NCBI GenBank assembly: GCA_902539895.1
Contig: CACBMD010000010.1
Span: 1 to 47,186 of the forward strand
Source of the DNA: an uncultured SAR116 cluster alpha proteobacterium
GTDB lineage: Bacteria; Pseudomonadota; Alphaproteobacteria; Puniceispirillales; Marisalimonadaceae
Length of the DNA: 47,186 nucleotides
Direction: 5' to 3'
The notes under the pieces are model-generated. The model had not been told where the DNA came from. It saw only the letters and a list, made by a program, of their open reading frames with translations, and ran no database searches. Positions 1-9,297 of the stretch are shown piece after piece; the first letter of the stretch is position 1; every line of letters begins with the position of its first letter. Position numbers and translations under genes: made by a program.

Positions 1-2157
1 TGAGGAAATAATAAGACCCATACCAAATTTTTGATGAAAAACTCTTTGGCCAACACTAAGGTTTAAATTAGAGTCGGATAGACTCTTTTCAAATTTAGGA
101 TTTTTATAAACATTAAGACTTTTGATACCGTTCTGTTTTGCTCTAATAAATCCTGGCCCATATGAAGAATTGTTTGATGATAAGTCAAAATCAATTTGAT
201 TATAGCTAGATACATTTGCTCCAAGATTACCTTCGATATTTTCATTAATAATCTTTTTTGGTAATTCACTTATAAATCTTGACGGAATTGATCCTTGCCA
301 TAAACCATGAATTTGCCTATTTGCCGCAAAGGTTATAAAAAGTCTTTTTTTTGCACGCGTAATTCCTACATAAGCTAACCTTCTTTCTTCTTCCAAGCCT
401 GATAAGCCTAATTCGTCAATAGATCTCTGACTTGGGAAAATACCCTCTTCCCACCCAGGAAGAAAAACAGCCTCAAATTCAAGTCCCTTTGCTGCATGTA
501 AAGTCATTAAAGAAACTTCACCTGCTTCAGCTTCATTATCTCCATCCATAACTAATGATATATGCTCTAAAAATCCTGATAAATTATCAAAACCACTCAT
601 AGCATTGATCAACTCTTTTAAATTTTCTAATCTACCTTCGCCTTCAATCGTATTTTCATTTTGCCAGTGACTTATATACCCAGATTCTTCTAGTACTTTT
701 AATGCCAAGTCTGTATGACAAATCTCTTTGTTAAGATTATTCCAGTCAATAAATTGATTTATTAAATTATGTAACATTCTTCTTACATTGGGTCTTAACT
801 CATCAGTCAACAACAATTCTTGAGAAGCTGAAAAAAAAGAAATATTATTTTTTTTTGCGTATGAATGTATTAAACTGGTTGTATTTGTACCTAATCCTCT
901 TTTTGGAACGTTTATTATTCTTTCTAGAGCTAAGTCATCGTTAGGTTGCTGAACAACTCTCATATAAGCCAAAGCATCCCTAATTTCTAAACGTTCGTAG
1001 AATTTCGCTCCAATTACTTTATATGGAATACCAATATCTACAAATCTCTCTTCAAAATATCTAGTTTGGTGCCCTGCCCTAACTAAAACAGCTATCTGGT
1101 CATATCTAAAACCAAGAGAATTTAAATTTTCAATTTCTAAGCTTGTTATTTTAGCTTCTTCAACACCATCCCAAACAGAAATTAAATCTATTTTATCTCC
1201 ATCCCCAGAAGAAGTTTTAAGTTTTTTACTTAACCTCTCTTTATTATTAGCAATGATATTGTTAGCAGCTTCTAATATTCGACCAGTTGATCTGTAGTTT
1301 TCTTCTAATTTTATTACTTTTGCTGAAGTATAATCCTTTTCAAATTTTAAAATATTTCCAACTTGTGCACCACGCCAACCATAAATAGATTGATCATCAT
1401 CCCCTACACAACAAATATTTTGAGATTTATTTGCAAATAATTTAAGCCATAAATACTGAATAATATTTGTGTCTTGATATTCATCAACTAGAAAATATAA
1501 TATTTTAGATTGATATTTTTGTAATATGTCTAAATGTTCTGAAAATATAGTTAAATTATATAACAGTAAATCACCAAAATCAGTAGAATTTAAAGTTACT
1601 AATCTTGATTGGTAAGTTTTATATATATTTATTGCTTTACCATTAGCAAAGAAATCATTGTCTGATTTATTTATGTCGTCTGGTTTAAAACCTTTATCTT
1701 TCCAAGAATTAATTAAATTAGACATTGCTCTTGGAGTAAACTTTTTAATGTCAATATCTTGATCAATCATAATTTGTTTTAAAAGCCTGATCTGATCATC
1801 TGGAGTTATAATTGTATAATTTGAATTTAAACCTACAATCTCTGCATTTTCTCGCAATATTCTAGATGCTATTGAATGGAAAGTACCTAACCACACCGAA
1901 TTTGCTGATGGCCCAATTAAACTTTCAAGTCTAGTTCTCATTTCTTTTGCAGCTTTATTAGTGAAAGTTACAGCAAGAATATTCCATGGCTTAGTCTTAT
2001 TACTATATAATAAGTTTGCAAGTCTTGCGGTAAGAACTCTAGTTTTTCCTGTTCCTGCACCAGAAAGTACTAATAAAGGACCATCAAGATTTTTTACAGC
2101 CTCTTTTTGAGAATCATTAAGGTCTAGAAATGCTTGATGATTATAAAATTGAGTCAT
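1..2157 (-). CDS. uvrD: DNA helicase II UvrD/PcrA (3' end beyond window)
   Basis: Superfamily 1A 3'-5' DNA helicase for nucleotide excision and mismatch repair. The frame is open from ATG at 2157 to base 1, giving 719 visible residues. Seen motifs: Walker A GAGTGKT at about residues 33-39, Walker B VDEYQDTN near 223, QSIYGWRGAQ just after it, MTLHAAKGLEF near 548 and the GITRAKKR arginine motif near 596. The last visible residues (VGQRVFHQKFGMGLII) match the C-terminal Tudor-like RNA-polymerase-binding domain typical of UvrD/PcrA, so only a short tail is missing. It is divergent from mlaA with a 135-base AT-rich gap. UvrD versus PcrA naming cannot be decided from sequence alone. Confidence 0.95.
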   Translation of the reverse strand, partial: MTQFYNHQAFLDLNDSQKEAVKNLDGPLLVLSGAGTGKTRVLTARLANLLYSNKTKPWNILAVTFTNKAAKEMRTRLESLIGPSANSVWLGTFHSIASRILRENAEIVGLNSNYTIITPDDQIRLLKQIMIDQDIDIKKFTPRAMSNLINSWKDKGFKPDDINKSDNDFFANGKAINIYKTYQSRLVTLNSTDFGDLLLYNLTIFSEHLDILQKYQSKILYFLVDEYQDTNIIQYLWLKLFANKSQNICCVGDDDQSIYGWRGAQVGNILKFEKDYTSAKVIKLEENYRSTGRILEAANNIIANNKERLSKKLKTSSGDGDKIDLISVWDGVEEAKITSLEIENLNSLGFRYDQIAVLVRAGHQTRYFEERFVDIGIPYKVIGAKFYERLEIRDALAYMRVVQQPNDDLALERIINVPKRGLGTNTTSLIHSYAKKNNISFFSASQELLLTDELRPNVRRMLHNLINQFIDWNNLNKEICHTDLALKVLEESGYISHWQNENTIEGEGRLENLKELINAMSGFDNLSGFLEHISLVMDGDNEAEAGEVSLMTLHAAKGLEFEAVFLPGWEEGIFPSQRSIDELGLSGLEEERRLAYVGITRAKKRLFITFAANRQIHGLWQGSIPSRFISELPKKIINENIEGNLGANVSSYNQIDFDLSSNNSSYGPGFIRAKQNGIKSLNVYKNPKFEKSLSDSNLNLSVGQRVFHQKFGMGLIISS

Positions 2158-2292
2158 TATTTTTATATTTTCTTATAAGAATTAAAGAGTAATATTAACA
2201 TATTTCTAACATATTGATGGTTTAACTTGTACAAAATTAACAAATAAATAATAATAAATTTTTAACATAAATTATTAATATGTGTTCATTTA

Positions 2293-3033
2293 ATGACTAA
2301 AAAATATAAAATTTTATTTATAAAATGCATCACAGCTGCATTTATTTTAAATGGGTGCTCTAGTTCTAATAAGCATGTATCTGAAAACAAAGATCCATTC
2401 GAAAAAATGAATAGAAATGTATTTCAATTTAATAAATATGTAGATAAGAAAATATTATCACCAATAAGTAAAACTTATGTCACACAAGTTCCTGCAAAAA
2501 TTAGATTAGGTGTTAGCAATCATCTTCAATGGATGGACGCGCCTAACACTATAATTAATAGCGCTTTACAAACCGATATGGAGAATACGATTTTAGCATC
2601 AGCTAAGTTTCTATTAAATGGGCTTTCCTTAGGTTTTTATGATCTAGATAAAGGCGAAACTGTTATTAAAAAAAGAGACTTTGGATCAACCCTTGCTAAT
2701 TTAAATGTTTCAGAAGGACCTTTTTTGATGGTGCCTTTTATTGGACCAAAAACAACTAGAGATTTGACTGGAACAATCCTGGACAGACAAAATATGGCTA
2801 AGTTATCTTCTAATTCAATTGATGACATAAACTTAGCTGAAATTCCTATTAATATGATTGACAAGAGAAGTAAAATGTCAAAAACAATTGATAATATTTA
2901 TCTTTCAACTGATCCCTATATAAAAGTTAGATCTTTCTATCTACAAAATAGGCGTAATGAAATTTATAGTAAAAAATATATTGAAAATAAAAATAACAAC
3001 TTGGATGCTGAGTTTGAAAAGTTTTTGGATTAG
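2293..3033 (+). CDS. mlaA: MlaA (VacJ) outer-membrane lipoprotein
   Basis: MlaA takes mislocalised phospholipids from the outer leaflet of the outer membrane and hands them to MlaC. The 246-residue protein starts with a lipoprotein signal peptide (KK, hydrophobic stretch, lipobox LNGC, Cys 22). The family signature follows: DPFEKMNR early, the DAPNTIINSALQ region, and EGPFLMVPFIGPKTTRD, the counterpart of the usual GPYLVLPFLGPST-RD. It lies directly before mlaC with overlapping ends. The inner-membrane Mla ABC genes are not in this window. I see no strong Shine-Dalgarno, but this ATG gives a complete signal peptide. Confidence 0.92.
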   Translation: MTKKYKILFIKCITAAFILNGCSSSNKHVSENKDPFEKMNRNVFQFNKYVDKKILSPISKTYVTQVPAKIRLGVSNHLQWMDAPNTIINSALQTDMENTILASAKFLLNGLSLGFYDLDKGETVIKKRDFGSTLANLNVSEGPFLMVPFIGPKTTRDLTGTILDRQNMAKLSSNSIDDINLAEIPINMIDKRSKMSKTIDNIYLSTDPYIKVRSFYLQNRRNEIYSKKYIENKNNNLDAEFEKFLD

Positions 3034-3649
3034 AAAAAAAATAAGTAAGTTTTTAAATTATACGTTTTTAATTTTTTTAATTTTTAACGTTAATCTTAAT
3101 AAATCTTTTTCAGATAATTTAGAAATGGGTGAAGCTACTATTCAACAAATGATTATAGAGGCTCAAAAACATGCTATTAATACTATAAAACTAGAACCTA
3201 ATGTGAGATCCTTAAAAATTGAGTTATTAATTAAAAAATATATTAATCTTGATTTTATGAGTAAAGCTACGACTGGGACTTTTTGGAAAAAGGCCTCGGA
3301 AATACAAAGAGAAAAGTATAAAGTAGCTTTACTAAAACAAATAGTTCTTTCCATTGAAGAACATCTAAACACTCTAGCAAAATTATCTTATAAACCAATA
3401 AAATCTGAAAGACGTGGTAAAAAACTAATTTATGTGAAAGGTGTAATTGAAGACCCTGCTAAGAAAAAGCCTAGTGTAAATCTTTTATGGAAATTAGCAG
3501 CAAACAAAAATGGATCTTTTCTTATTCTTGATCTAGAAATAGAGGGTATATCATTAGTAAGTTCACAAAAAGCTGAATCCTTATCCATTTTAAGAAAAAA
3601 TAGAGGTAATTTTGACATATTGTTGAATAATATGACCAGAAATAATTAA
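3005..3649 (+). CDS. mlaC: MlaC-type periplasmic phospholipid-binding protein
   Basis: Periplasmic shuttle (Ttg2D/MlaC family) moving phospholipid between MlaA and the inner-membrane Mla complex. I choose ATG 3005 because it begins a signal peptide (basic WIRKKISK, then a hydrophobic stretch FLIFLIFNV) and overlaps mlaA by 29 bases. An in-frame ATG at 2957 would add 16 charged residues before it. The mature part keeps the family layout: a helix-rich first half with FMSKATTGTFWKKAS (usual pattern D...ia...LG..W..as), then a beta-rich second half with VNLLWKLAANKNG and ILDLEIEGISLV (usual pattern W.v....g.w.i.Dv...GiSl). It ends one base before the convergent ettA stop, with no terminator hairpin seen. 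Confidence 0.85.
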   Translation: MLSLKSFWIRKKISKFLNYTFLIFLIFNVNLNKSFSDNLEMGEATIQQMIIEAQKHAINTIKLEPNVRSLKIELLIKKYINLDFMSKATTGTFWKKASEIQREKYKVALLKQIVLSIEEHLNTLAKLSYKPIKSERRGKKLIYVKGVIEDPAKKKPSVNLLWKLAANKNGSFLILDLEIEGISLVSSQKAESLSILRKNRGNFDILLNNMTRNN

Positions 3650-3650
3650 A

Positions 3651-5330
3651 TTACCTCAAGATAGGTTTATATTTTAATCGTTTTGGATTAAGCGCCTCAT
3701 CACCTAATCTCCTTTTTTTGTCTAACTCATAATCTTGATAGTTTCCTTCAAACCACTCTACATGACTACCACCCTCAAAAGCGAGAATGTGTGTAGCTAA
3801 TTTATTTAAAAACCACCTATCATGTGAAATTACAACTACACATCCTGAAAAATCAAGAATTGCCTCTTCTAATGCTCTTAATGTATCTACATCAAGGTCG
3901 TTAGTGGGCTCATCCAAAAGTATAACATTACCTTGTTCTTTTAACATCTTTGCAAGATGCACTCTATTTCTTTCTCCGCCAGACAATTGACTTACAACTT
4001 TTTGTTGATCAGATCCCTTGAAATTAAATTGACCAACGTAAGCTCTACTTTGAATAGTCTTTTTTCCAATTTGTATTTCGTCTAGTCCATCACAAATAGA
4101 CTGCCATACGTTTTGGTCAGGTTTTAAATCATCTCTAGATTGGTCAACATAGTTTAAACTTACAGTTTCTCCAATTAAAATTTCTCCATTGTTTGGCTCC
4201 TCCTCTTTAGTGATTAATCTAAATAGAGTAGTCTTACCTGCACCATTTGCTCCAATAACACCTATAATTCCTCCGGGAGGAAGTTTAAAACTAAGATTAT
4301 CTATTAATAATTTGTCATCAAATGACTTGCTCACGTTTTTGAAAGTTATTACATCATTACCAAGTCTTGAAGCAGGTGGTATTACAAGGTTTCCTGTATT
4401 AATTTCTTTATTATGTTCTCTAGATACCAATTCTTCATAAGAAGTTATTCTAGCCTTTGATTTTGACTGTCTTGCTCTAGGTGCTGACTTTATCCACTCT
4501 AATTCTTCGTTAATTTTTCTTTTTCTAGCTTCTTCTGCTTTGCCTTCAAGTTCAAGTCTTTTTTGTTTTTGCTCTAGCCAGCCAGAATAGTTACCTTTAA
4601 AAGGAATACCTTCTCCACGGTCTAATTCTAAAATCCAGCCAGCAACTTCATCTAAAAAATATCTATCATGAGTAATGGTTACAACAGTACCCGGAAAATC
4701 ATGAAGAAATCTTTGTAACCATGCTACTGAAAGGGCATCTAAATGATTAGTTGGTTCGTCCAACAATAAAAAATCTGGATTTGACAAAAGTAATTGAGCT
4801 AAAGCAACTCTTCTTTTTTCACCACCAGACAAATGATCTATCTTTGCTTCTGCTGGAGGTAGACTCAATGCATCCATGGCTATCTCTGCTTTTCTATCCA
4901 AATCCCATGCATCCATATTATCAATTTGTTCCTGCAACTCACCTTGCTTTGTAATGACTTGATCCATCTCATCTTCAGTTAAATCCTCTGAGAATTTTAG
5001 AGAAATAGCATTGAAATCTTCAACAAGTTGTTTTGCTTCTGCCATTCCTTGCATTACATTTTCATAAACATTTAAGCTACTATTTAGTTCTGGTTCTTGG
5101 GCAAGATAGCCTACTTTTATTCCATCAGCTAATTTTGCCTCTCCATTATAATCTCTATCAACACCTGCCATAATTTTTAACAGAGTTGATTTACCTGCTC
5201 CATTCCCTCCTAGAACCCCTATTTTAGCTCCAGGTAAGAAAGATAGACTCATATCTTTAATTACTTGTTTTCCCCCAGGGAAAACCTTACTTAATTTATA
5301 CATCGAATAGATATATTGTGGGTTATTCAT
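3651..5330 (-). CDS. ettA: Energy-dependent translational throttle EttA (ABC-F ATPase)
   Basis: Soluble ABC-F protein that binds the ribosomal E site and gates entry into elongation according to the ATP/ADP ratio. It has 559 residues, the normal EttA length. Two ABC cassettes are complete: Walker A GGNGAGKST (41-49), signature LSGGEKRR and DEPTNHLD in the first; GANGAGKTT, LSGGERNR and DEPTNDLD in the second. The charged inter-domain linker (KINEELEWIKSAPRARQSKSKAR) is the EttA type. There are no membrane segments, so it is not an exporter. It is monocistronic, convergent with mlaC and divergent from the yggT-like gene. Confidence 0.95.
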   Translation of the reverse strand: MNNPQYIYSMYKLSKVFPGGKQVIKDMSLSFLPGAKIGVLGGNGAGKSTLLKIMAGVDRDYNGEAKLADGIKVGYLAQEPELNSSLNVYENVMQGMAEAKQLVEDFNAISLKFSEDLTEDEMDQVITKQGELQEQIDNMDAWDLDRKAEIAMDALSLPPAEAKIDHLSGGEKRRVALAQLLLSNPDFLLLDEPTNHLDALSVAWLQRFLHDFPGTVVTITHDRYFLDEVAGWILELDRGEGIPFKGNYSGWLEQKQKRLELEGKAEEARKRKINEELEWIKSAPRARQSKSKARITSYEELVSREHNKEINTGNLVIPPASRLGNDVITFKNVSKSFDDKLLIDNLSFKLPPGGIIGVIGANGAGKTTLFRLITKEEEPNNGEILIGETVSLNYVDQSRDDLKPDQNVWQSICDGLDEIQIGKKTIQSRAYVGQFNFKGSDQQKVVSQLSGGERNRVHLAKMLKEQGNVILLDEPTNDLDVDTLRALEEAILDFSGCVVVISHDRWFLNKLATHILAFEGGSHVEWFEGNYQDYELDKKRRLGDEALNPKRLKYKPILR

Positions 5331-5455
5331 ATGATTGCCTCAGACTTATATTTTTATTAATTAAATGACTAGTATTATAAGTTTTTTTAGCTTAAATAAA
5401 CATATAATTTAAATTATGATTTTTCATTTATCCAATATGTTAGTATGGTATTTTA

Positions 5456-5830
5456 ATGATTAATAATTTTCCTATATGGCTAATTGCTGTTGATTACTTT
5501 TTAGCATGCTTAATGGTAATTTTATTAATAAAATTTATATTAAATTTATTTTTAAGTGAAGATACTAATTTTGTTTTGTATCGATTTATAACTAAACTTG
5601 CAAATCCAATTGTAAATATTACAAATAAAATTACACCTAGTTTTATTGTCCAGCCATTAATACCAATTTATATAGCTTGGCTAATTTTAATGATTAGAAT
5701 TTATCTTTTACCATTATTCTTAGGATATTCTTATATAGGGAAATTTGCATTTGCTTTTGAAAAAGACTTAATTTCTGAGGTTAAATCAATATTTCTAAGT
5801 ATAGCTATTAATTTAAATTATGGTATGTAA
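5456..5830 (+). CDS. YggT family membrane protein
   Basis: Small inner-membrane protein of 124 residues. Hydrophobic segments lie at about 8-35 and 65-92, and the loop between them has the YggT-like stretch LYRFITKLANPIVNITNKITP (family pattern: l.r..ePll.p.R..iP). YggT proteins often sit near envelope or cell-division genes, but their biochemistry is unsettled, so no function is assigned. This copy carries one YggT unit rather than the duplicated form. It ends on the base before the convergent threonine aldolase stop. Confidence 0.75.
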   Translation: MINNFPIWLIAVDYFLACLMVILLIKFILNLFLSEDTNFVLYRFITKLANPIVNITNKITPSFIVQPLIPIYIAWLILMIRIYLLPLFLGYSYIGKFAFAFEKDLISEVKSIFLSIAINLNYGM

Positions 5831-6889
5831 TCAAAAACAAGTTTTCAATCGATCAATGATTTCATCTATCTGACATATATTTGTTTCAAAAGATGTTACA
5901 AATCTGACTACTAAATAATCATTGTCAATTTTATTCCACAAGTTTGGGATAATATTTAATTTTAGAATATTATCATATGATAAATCACTCATCTTTACAA
6001 AAACTTCATTTCCCTGTGTTGGGTATAAGATTTTAAAATCATTGAATTGAGATAATTGATTTCTGAGATATATAGCATTTTTGTTAGCTAACTTAGCTAA
6101 TTCCAACCACAAACCATCTTTAAACCATGCATTTAGCTGAGCAGAAACAAATCTAGTTTTAGAAATTACATGTCCAGTCTGCTTTATAAGATTTTGTGCT
6201 TCACTTGCTAATGTTTTATTAAAAAATATTATTAATTCTGCTGCCATAGCACCATTTTTAGTTGCACCTAAAGACAGACAATCAACTCCAACTTTCCATG
6301 TGGCTTGTGCAGGAGATATTAATTCTTGGGAGACTAATGCATTTGAAAATCTTGCTCCATCCATATGAAGATATAGATTATTTTTTTTACAAATTTCACT
6401 AATTGCACCTATTTCATCTAGTGTATACAAAGTTCCATTTTCAGCTAATTGTGTAATTGAAACACCAGATATTAAAGAGCTTGATTTACGTTTGAAGTTT
6501 ATCTTATCGATTTTTTTTTGAAAATCCTGAGCTTTAATACGTCCTAGAGAATTTGAAATGGTAAGTAATTTGCCACCTCCAGAAAAAAACTCTGGGGCTC
6601 CTCCCTCATCTTTGTTGATATGTGCATCACTATGACAGATAACACTTCCATAAGACCTCAGAAAAGATGATAATGCTAGAGAATTTGAAGCTGTGCCAGA
6701 GACCATAGGAATGATTTCTAAATCACTTTTTTCAAAAATATTTTTAACAATATTTTTACACTCTTCAGTGATAATATCATTACCATAAGGCAAGGTTTTT
6801 ATATGTGACGCTTCTGCAATTGCATCTAATATCTGTGGTGCAATACCAGAAGTTGTGTCAGTTCCAATTAAAATTTTTTCTTCATACAT
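5831..6889 (-). CDS. ltaE: Low-specificity L-threonine aldolase
   Basis: PLP-dependent fold-type I lyase that splits L-threonine or L-allo-threonine into glycine and acetaldehyde, a source of glycine and one-carbon units. The protein is 352 residues, family-typical. Seen: the phosphate-binding region MVSGTASNSLAL, the HSDAHINKDEGGAPEFFSG segment, the PLP-ring aspartate in LYLHMDGARFSNAL, and the Schiff-base lysine in SLGATKNGAMAAE. It is a single gene facing the yggT-like gene. The ATG at 6889 is separated by a short gap from the next minus-strand gene. Stereospecificity cannot be read from sequence. Confidence 0.88.
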   Translation of the reverse strand: MYEEKILIGTDTTSGIAPQILDAIAEASHIKTLPYGNDIITEECKNIVKNIFEKSDLEIIPMVSGTASNSLALSSFLRSYGSVICHSDAHINKDEGGAPEFFSGGGKLLTISNSLGRIKAQDFQKKIDKINFKRKSSSLISGVSITQLAENGTLYTLDEIGAISEICKKNNLYLHMDGARFSNALVSQELISPAQATWKVGVDCLSLGATKNGAMAAELIIFFNKTLASEAQNLIKQTGHVISKTRFVSAQLNAWFKDGLWLELAKLANKNAIYLRNQLSQFNDFKILYPTQGNEVFVKMSDLSYDNILKLNIIPNLWNKIDNDYLVVRFVTSFETNICQIDEIIDRLKTCF

Positions 6890-6903
6890 TATAAATTTTT
6901 ATT

Positions 6904-7299
6904 TCATTTATTAATCTTGAAACCGTTTTGACCCTTTTTAATAGTAATAATAGATTTAATTTTTTTTGTTTTAATGTCTAGTACTACTAATGTGTTTTTA
7001 CCCTTGTAAAGATATCGTAATAATATTTCATTATTAGTGCCTAAAGATGAAGAGATTAATTGTGCTTCATCTGGTTCATTGAAATCAAATTTATCTGTAT
7101 ATTCTATTTCATCTTTGAGGGTTTTATTTGTAGCAGTAGTATTATTAAGTTTGTTATATTTTTTTCCTAATCCCCAAAATAGAAAAATTAATCCAATAAT
7201 AATTAATAATCCTAAAATTATAGCAATAATTTTTATAGCCCTTATATTAGAAATTACAAATGAAGTTTTTTCTGTTTTAGGGTCAAACATATTAGACAT
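6904..7299 (-). CDS. DUF6476-like single-pass membrane protein
   Basis: Hypothetical protein of about 131 residues. From ATG 7299 (or ATG 7290) it has a short cytoplasmic N-terminus, one transmembrane helix (AIKIIAIILGLLIIIGLIFLFWGLG) and a soluble C-terminal domain ending in strands such as TLVVLDIKTKKIKSIITI. This layout, and its place beside rluD and rpoH, fits the alphaproteobacterial DUF6476 family, whose function is unknown. A longer reading from 7401 is possible, but it would run deep into rluD on the other strand, so I reject it. Its start codon overlaps the rluD start codon. Confidence 0.6.
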   Translation of the reverse strand: MSNMFDPKTEKTSFVISNIRAIKIIAIILGLLIIIGLIFLFWGLGKKYNKLNNTTATNKTLKDEIEYTDKFDFNEPDEAQLISSSLGTNNEILLRYLYKGKNTLVVLDIKTKKIKSIITIKKGQNGFKINK

Positions 7300-8311
7300 G
7301 ACAGTTCCTATTAAAATTCTACTTATTGTAAAAGACTTCAATTTACCTTTTGAAAGACTTGATACATGGGTTACTGAAGCTATTAAAGTAAGTGACACCA
7401 CAAAACAACAATTAAATAAAAATAACTTTTCAATCTCTAGAAGTAGAGTTAAAAATTTAATAGAAAATAAACAACTAAAAGTAGATGGTAAAACAATAGA
7501 AAATCCTTCATTTAAGATTCAAAATTGTGAAATTGTTGAAATAAAATTTCCAAAGCCTAGTGAAGCTATACCATTACCTGAAAATATTAAATTAGATATT
7601 CTATATGAAGATGAATTTATTATTGTTATTAATAAAAACTCTGGCATGGTAGTGCACCCAGCACCTGGATCACCTAACGGAACCCTAGTTAATGCTCTTC
7701 TTTATCATTGTGGTGAAAATTTAAAAGGAATTGGAGGCGTTAAAAGACCAGGTATAGTACATAGGCTAGATAAAAATACTACCGGTGTAATGGTCATTGC
7801 AAAAACAGAATTGGCGCATTCAAATCTCTGTAAAATTTTTTTTAATCATGATTTAGATAGAAGATATAATGCTGTAGTATGGGGACAACCTATAAATAGA
7901 GGCATTATTGAAAAACCTATTGGAAGATCTCAATTAAATAGAAAAAAAATGGCTGTTGTAAACAAAGGGAAAATGGCTATAACAAAATGGAAAGTATTAA
8001 ATATTTTTACCCCTTTTGCTAGTTTAATTGAGTGCAAACTTGAAACAGGGAGAACTCATCAAATTCGTGTTCATATGTCATATCTTGGCCATAGCATAGT
8101 TGGTGATGATTTATATGGGAAGCCATTAGCACAAAAAAATTTTAAAAACTCTTACCTAAAAGAGAAAAATAAATTAATCAAATCTTTTAGTAGACAAGCA
8201 TTACACGCATCAAAACTTTGTTTTCATCATCCAATTAATAACAAATATTTAGAGTTTTTTAGCCCATTACCAAAAGACATTTCTGTACTTATTGAGGAAC
8301 TAAAGATATAA
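7298..8311 (+). CDS. rluD: RluA-family 23S rRNA pseudouridine synthase (RluD-like)
   Basis: Isomerises uridine to pseudouridine in 23S rRNA; RluD acts on helix 69. The 337-residue protein has an N-terminal S4 RNA-binding domain (ISRSRVKNLIENKQLKVDGK), then the catalytic domain with the aspartate motif HRLDKNTTGVMVIAKTE and the ETGRTHQIRVHMSYLGHSIVGD segment. I set the start at ATG 7298; the frame is open upstream to 7037, but that part is antisense to the neighbouring membrane-protein gene and unlike the family. Next downstream is rpoH, a usual alphaproteobacterial neighbour. RluD rather than RluC is an inference from the S4 domain and context. Confidence 0.9.
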   Translation: MTVPIKILLIVKDFNLPFERLDTWVTEAIKVSDTTKQQLNKNNFSISRSRVKNLIENKQLKVDGKTIENPSFKIQNCEIVEIKFPKPSEAIPLPENIKLDILYEDEFIIVINKNSGMVVHPAPGSPNGTLVNALLYHCGENLKGIGGVKRPGIVHRLDKNTTGVMVIAKTELAHSNLCKIFFNHDLDRRYNAVVWGQPINRGIIEKPIGRSQLNRKKMAVVNKGKMAITKWKVLNIFTPFASLIECKLETGRTHQIRVHMSYLGHSIVGDDLYGKPLAQKNFKNSYLKEKNKLIKSFSRQALHASKLCFHHPINNKYLEFFSPLPKDISVLIEELKI

Positions 8312-8376
8312 TTTTATTATATTATAAACACTTTAAATAAAGGTATATTAATACTATATATAATATAATGCATATC

Positions 8377-8383
8377 CAGGAGA
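8377..8383 (+). promoter_or_regulatory. Shine-Dalgarno fixing the TTG start of rpoH
   Basis: The sequence CAGGAGA lies 5 bases before TTG at 8389, ideal spacing. The next in-frame ATG (8407) would be more than 20 bases away from it, so TTG is the better start. Overlapping TATAAT-like hexamers at 8359-8369 could be a -10 element, but the region is too AT-rich to be sure. Confidence 0.55.
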
Positions 8384-8388
8384 AATAA

Positions 8389-9297
8389 TTGAGTAATGTA
8401 GATAATATGAACTTATCTCTAGTATCACCGGAGAATAATTTAGGTAGATACTTAGATCATATTAAAAAATTTCCAATGCTTGAAGCAGATGAAGAGTATT
8501 TACTTGCAAAAGATTGGCTTGAAAAACAAGATACTAAAGCCGCTCATAAACTTGTTACGAGTCATCTTAGGCTGGTAGCAAAAATAGCAATGGGTTACAG
8601 AGGTTATGGTCTTCCAATTGCCGATCTTATTGCAGAAGGTAATATTGGGATGATGCATGCTGTTAAAAAATTTGATCCAGAAAAGGGTTTTAGGTTAGCT
8701 ACATATGCAATGTGGTGGATTAAGGCAGCGATCCAAGAATTTGTGCTAAAAAGCTGGTCTCAAGTTAAAATTGGGACGACTGCAAGTCAAAAAAAGTTAT
8801 TTTTCAATTTAAGAAAAATAAAAGGTAAAATTAATGCTTTAGAAGATGGTGATCTTACACCTAAACAAGTTAATCACATTGCCAAAACTTTAGACGTTTC
8901 TGAAGATGATGTTGTTAGCATGAATAGAAGAATGTTAGGTGGTGATCATTCTCTTAATTCACAAATAAATCGTCAAGATGGGGAAGAAGCTGAATGGCAA
9001 GATATGCTTACTGACGAAAGAGACAATCAAGAAACCCAATATGTTAATCACCAAGAAAAAAATATTAGAAATAAGATGATGTTAGAAGCACTAGATTATT
9101 TAAAACCTAGAGAAAAAGATATTATAATTAAAAGAAGATTGACTGAAAATCCTAAAACATTAGAAGACCTATCTCAAGAATATAAAGTAAGTAGAGAAAG
9201 AATAAGACAAATTGAAACAAGAGCATTTGAAAAACTTCAAACCGTTGTGAAATCCAAAGCCAAAGAGCTGAAGTTAATTGATTTAAATGAATACTAA
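8389..9297 (+). CDS. rpoH: RNA polymerase sigma-32 factor RpoH
   Basis: Heat-shock sigma factor directing RNA polymerase to chaperone and protease promoters. It has 302 residues from a TTG start. Region 2 is complete (NIGMMHAVKKFDPEKGFRL, then TYAMWWIKAAIQEFVL), the RpoH-specific box SQKKLFFNLRKIK is at about 133-145, and region 4 ends with YKVSRERIRQIETRAFEKL. The RpoH box separates it from RpoD and RpoS. It follows rluD by 77 bases. FtsH, which degrades sigma-32 in other proteobacteria, is also encoded in this window. Its stop overlaps the convergent purA stop by a few bases. Confidence 0.95.
   Translation: MSNVDNMNLSLVSPENNLGRYLDHIKKFPMLEADEEYLLAKDWLEKQDTKAAHKLVTSHLRLVAKIAMGYRGYGLPIADLIAEGNIGMMHAVKKFDPEKGFRLATYAMWWIKAAIQEFVLKSWSQVKIGTTASQKKLFFNLRKIKGKINALEDGDLTPKQVNHIAKTLDVSEDDVVSMNRRMLGGDHSLNSQINRQDGEEAEWQDMLTDERDNQETQYVNHQEKNIRNKMMLEALDYLKPREKDIIIKRRLTENPKTLEDLSQEYKVSRERIRQIETRAFEKLQTVVKSKAKELKLIDLNEY

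Noticed and set aside
2158-2292. tRNA or structured element between uvrD and mlaA
   Set aside because: No cloverleaf or conserved T-loop; plain AT-rich divergent promoter region.
7037-7297. Possible 87-residue N-terminal extension of rluD
   Set aside because: The extension is unlike RluD family members and is the antisense of the DUF6476-like gene; ATG 7298 gives a normal N-terminus.
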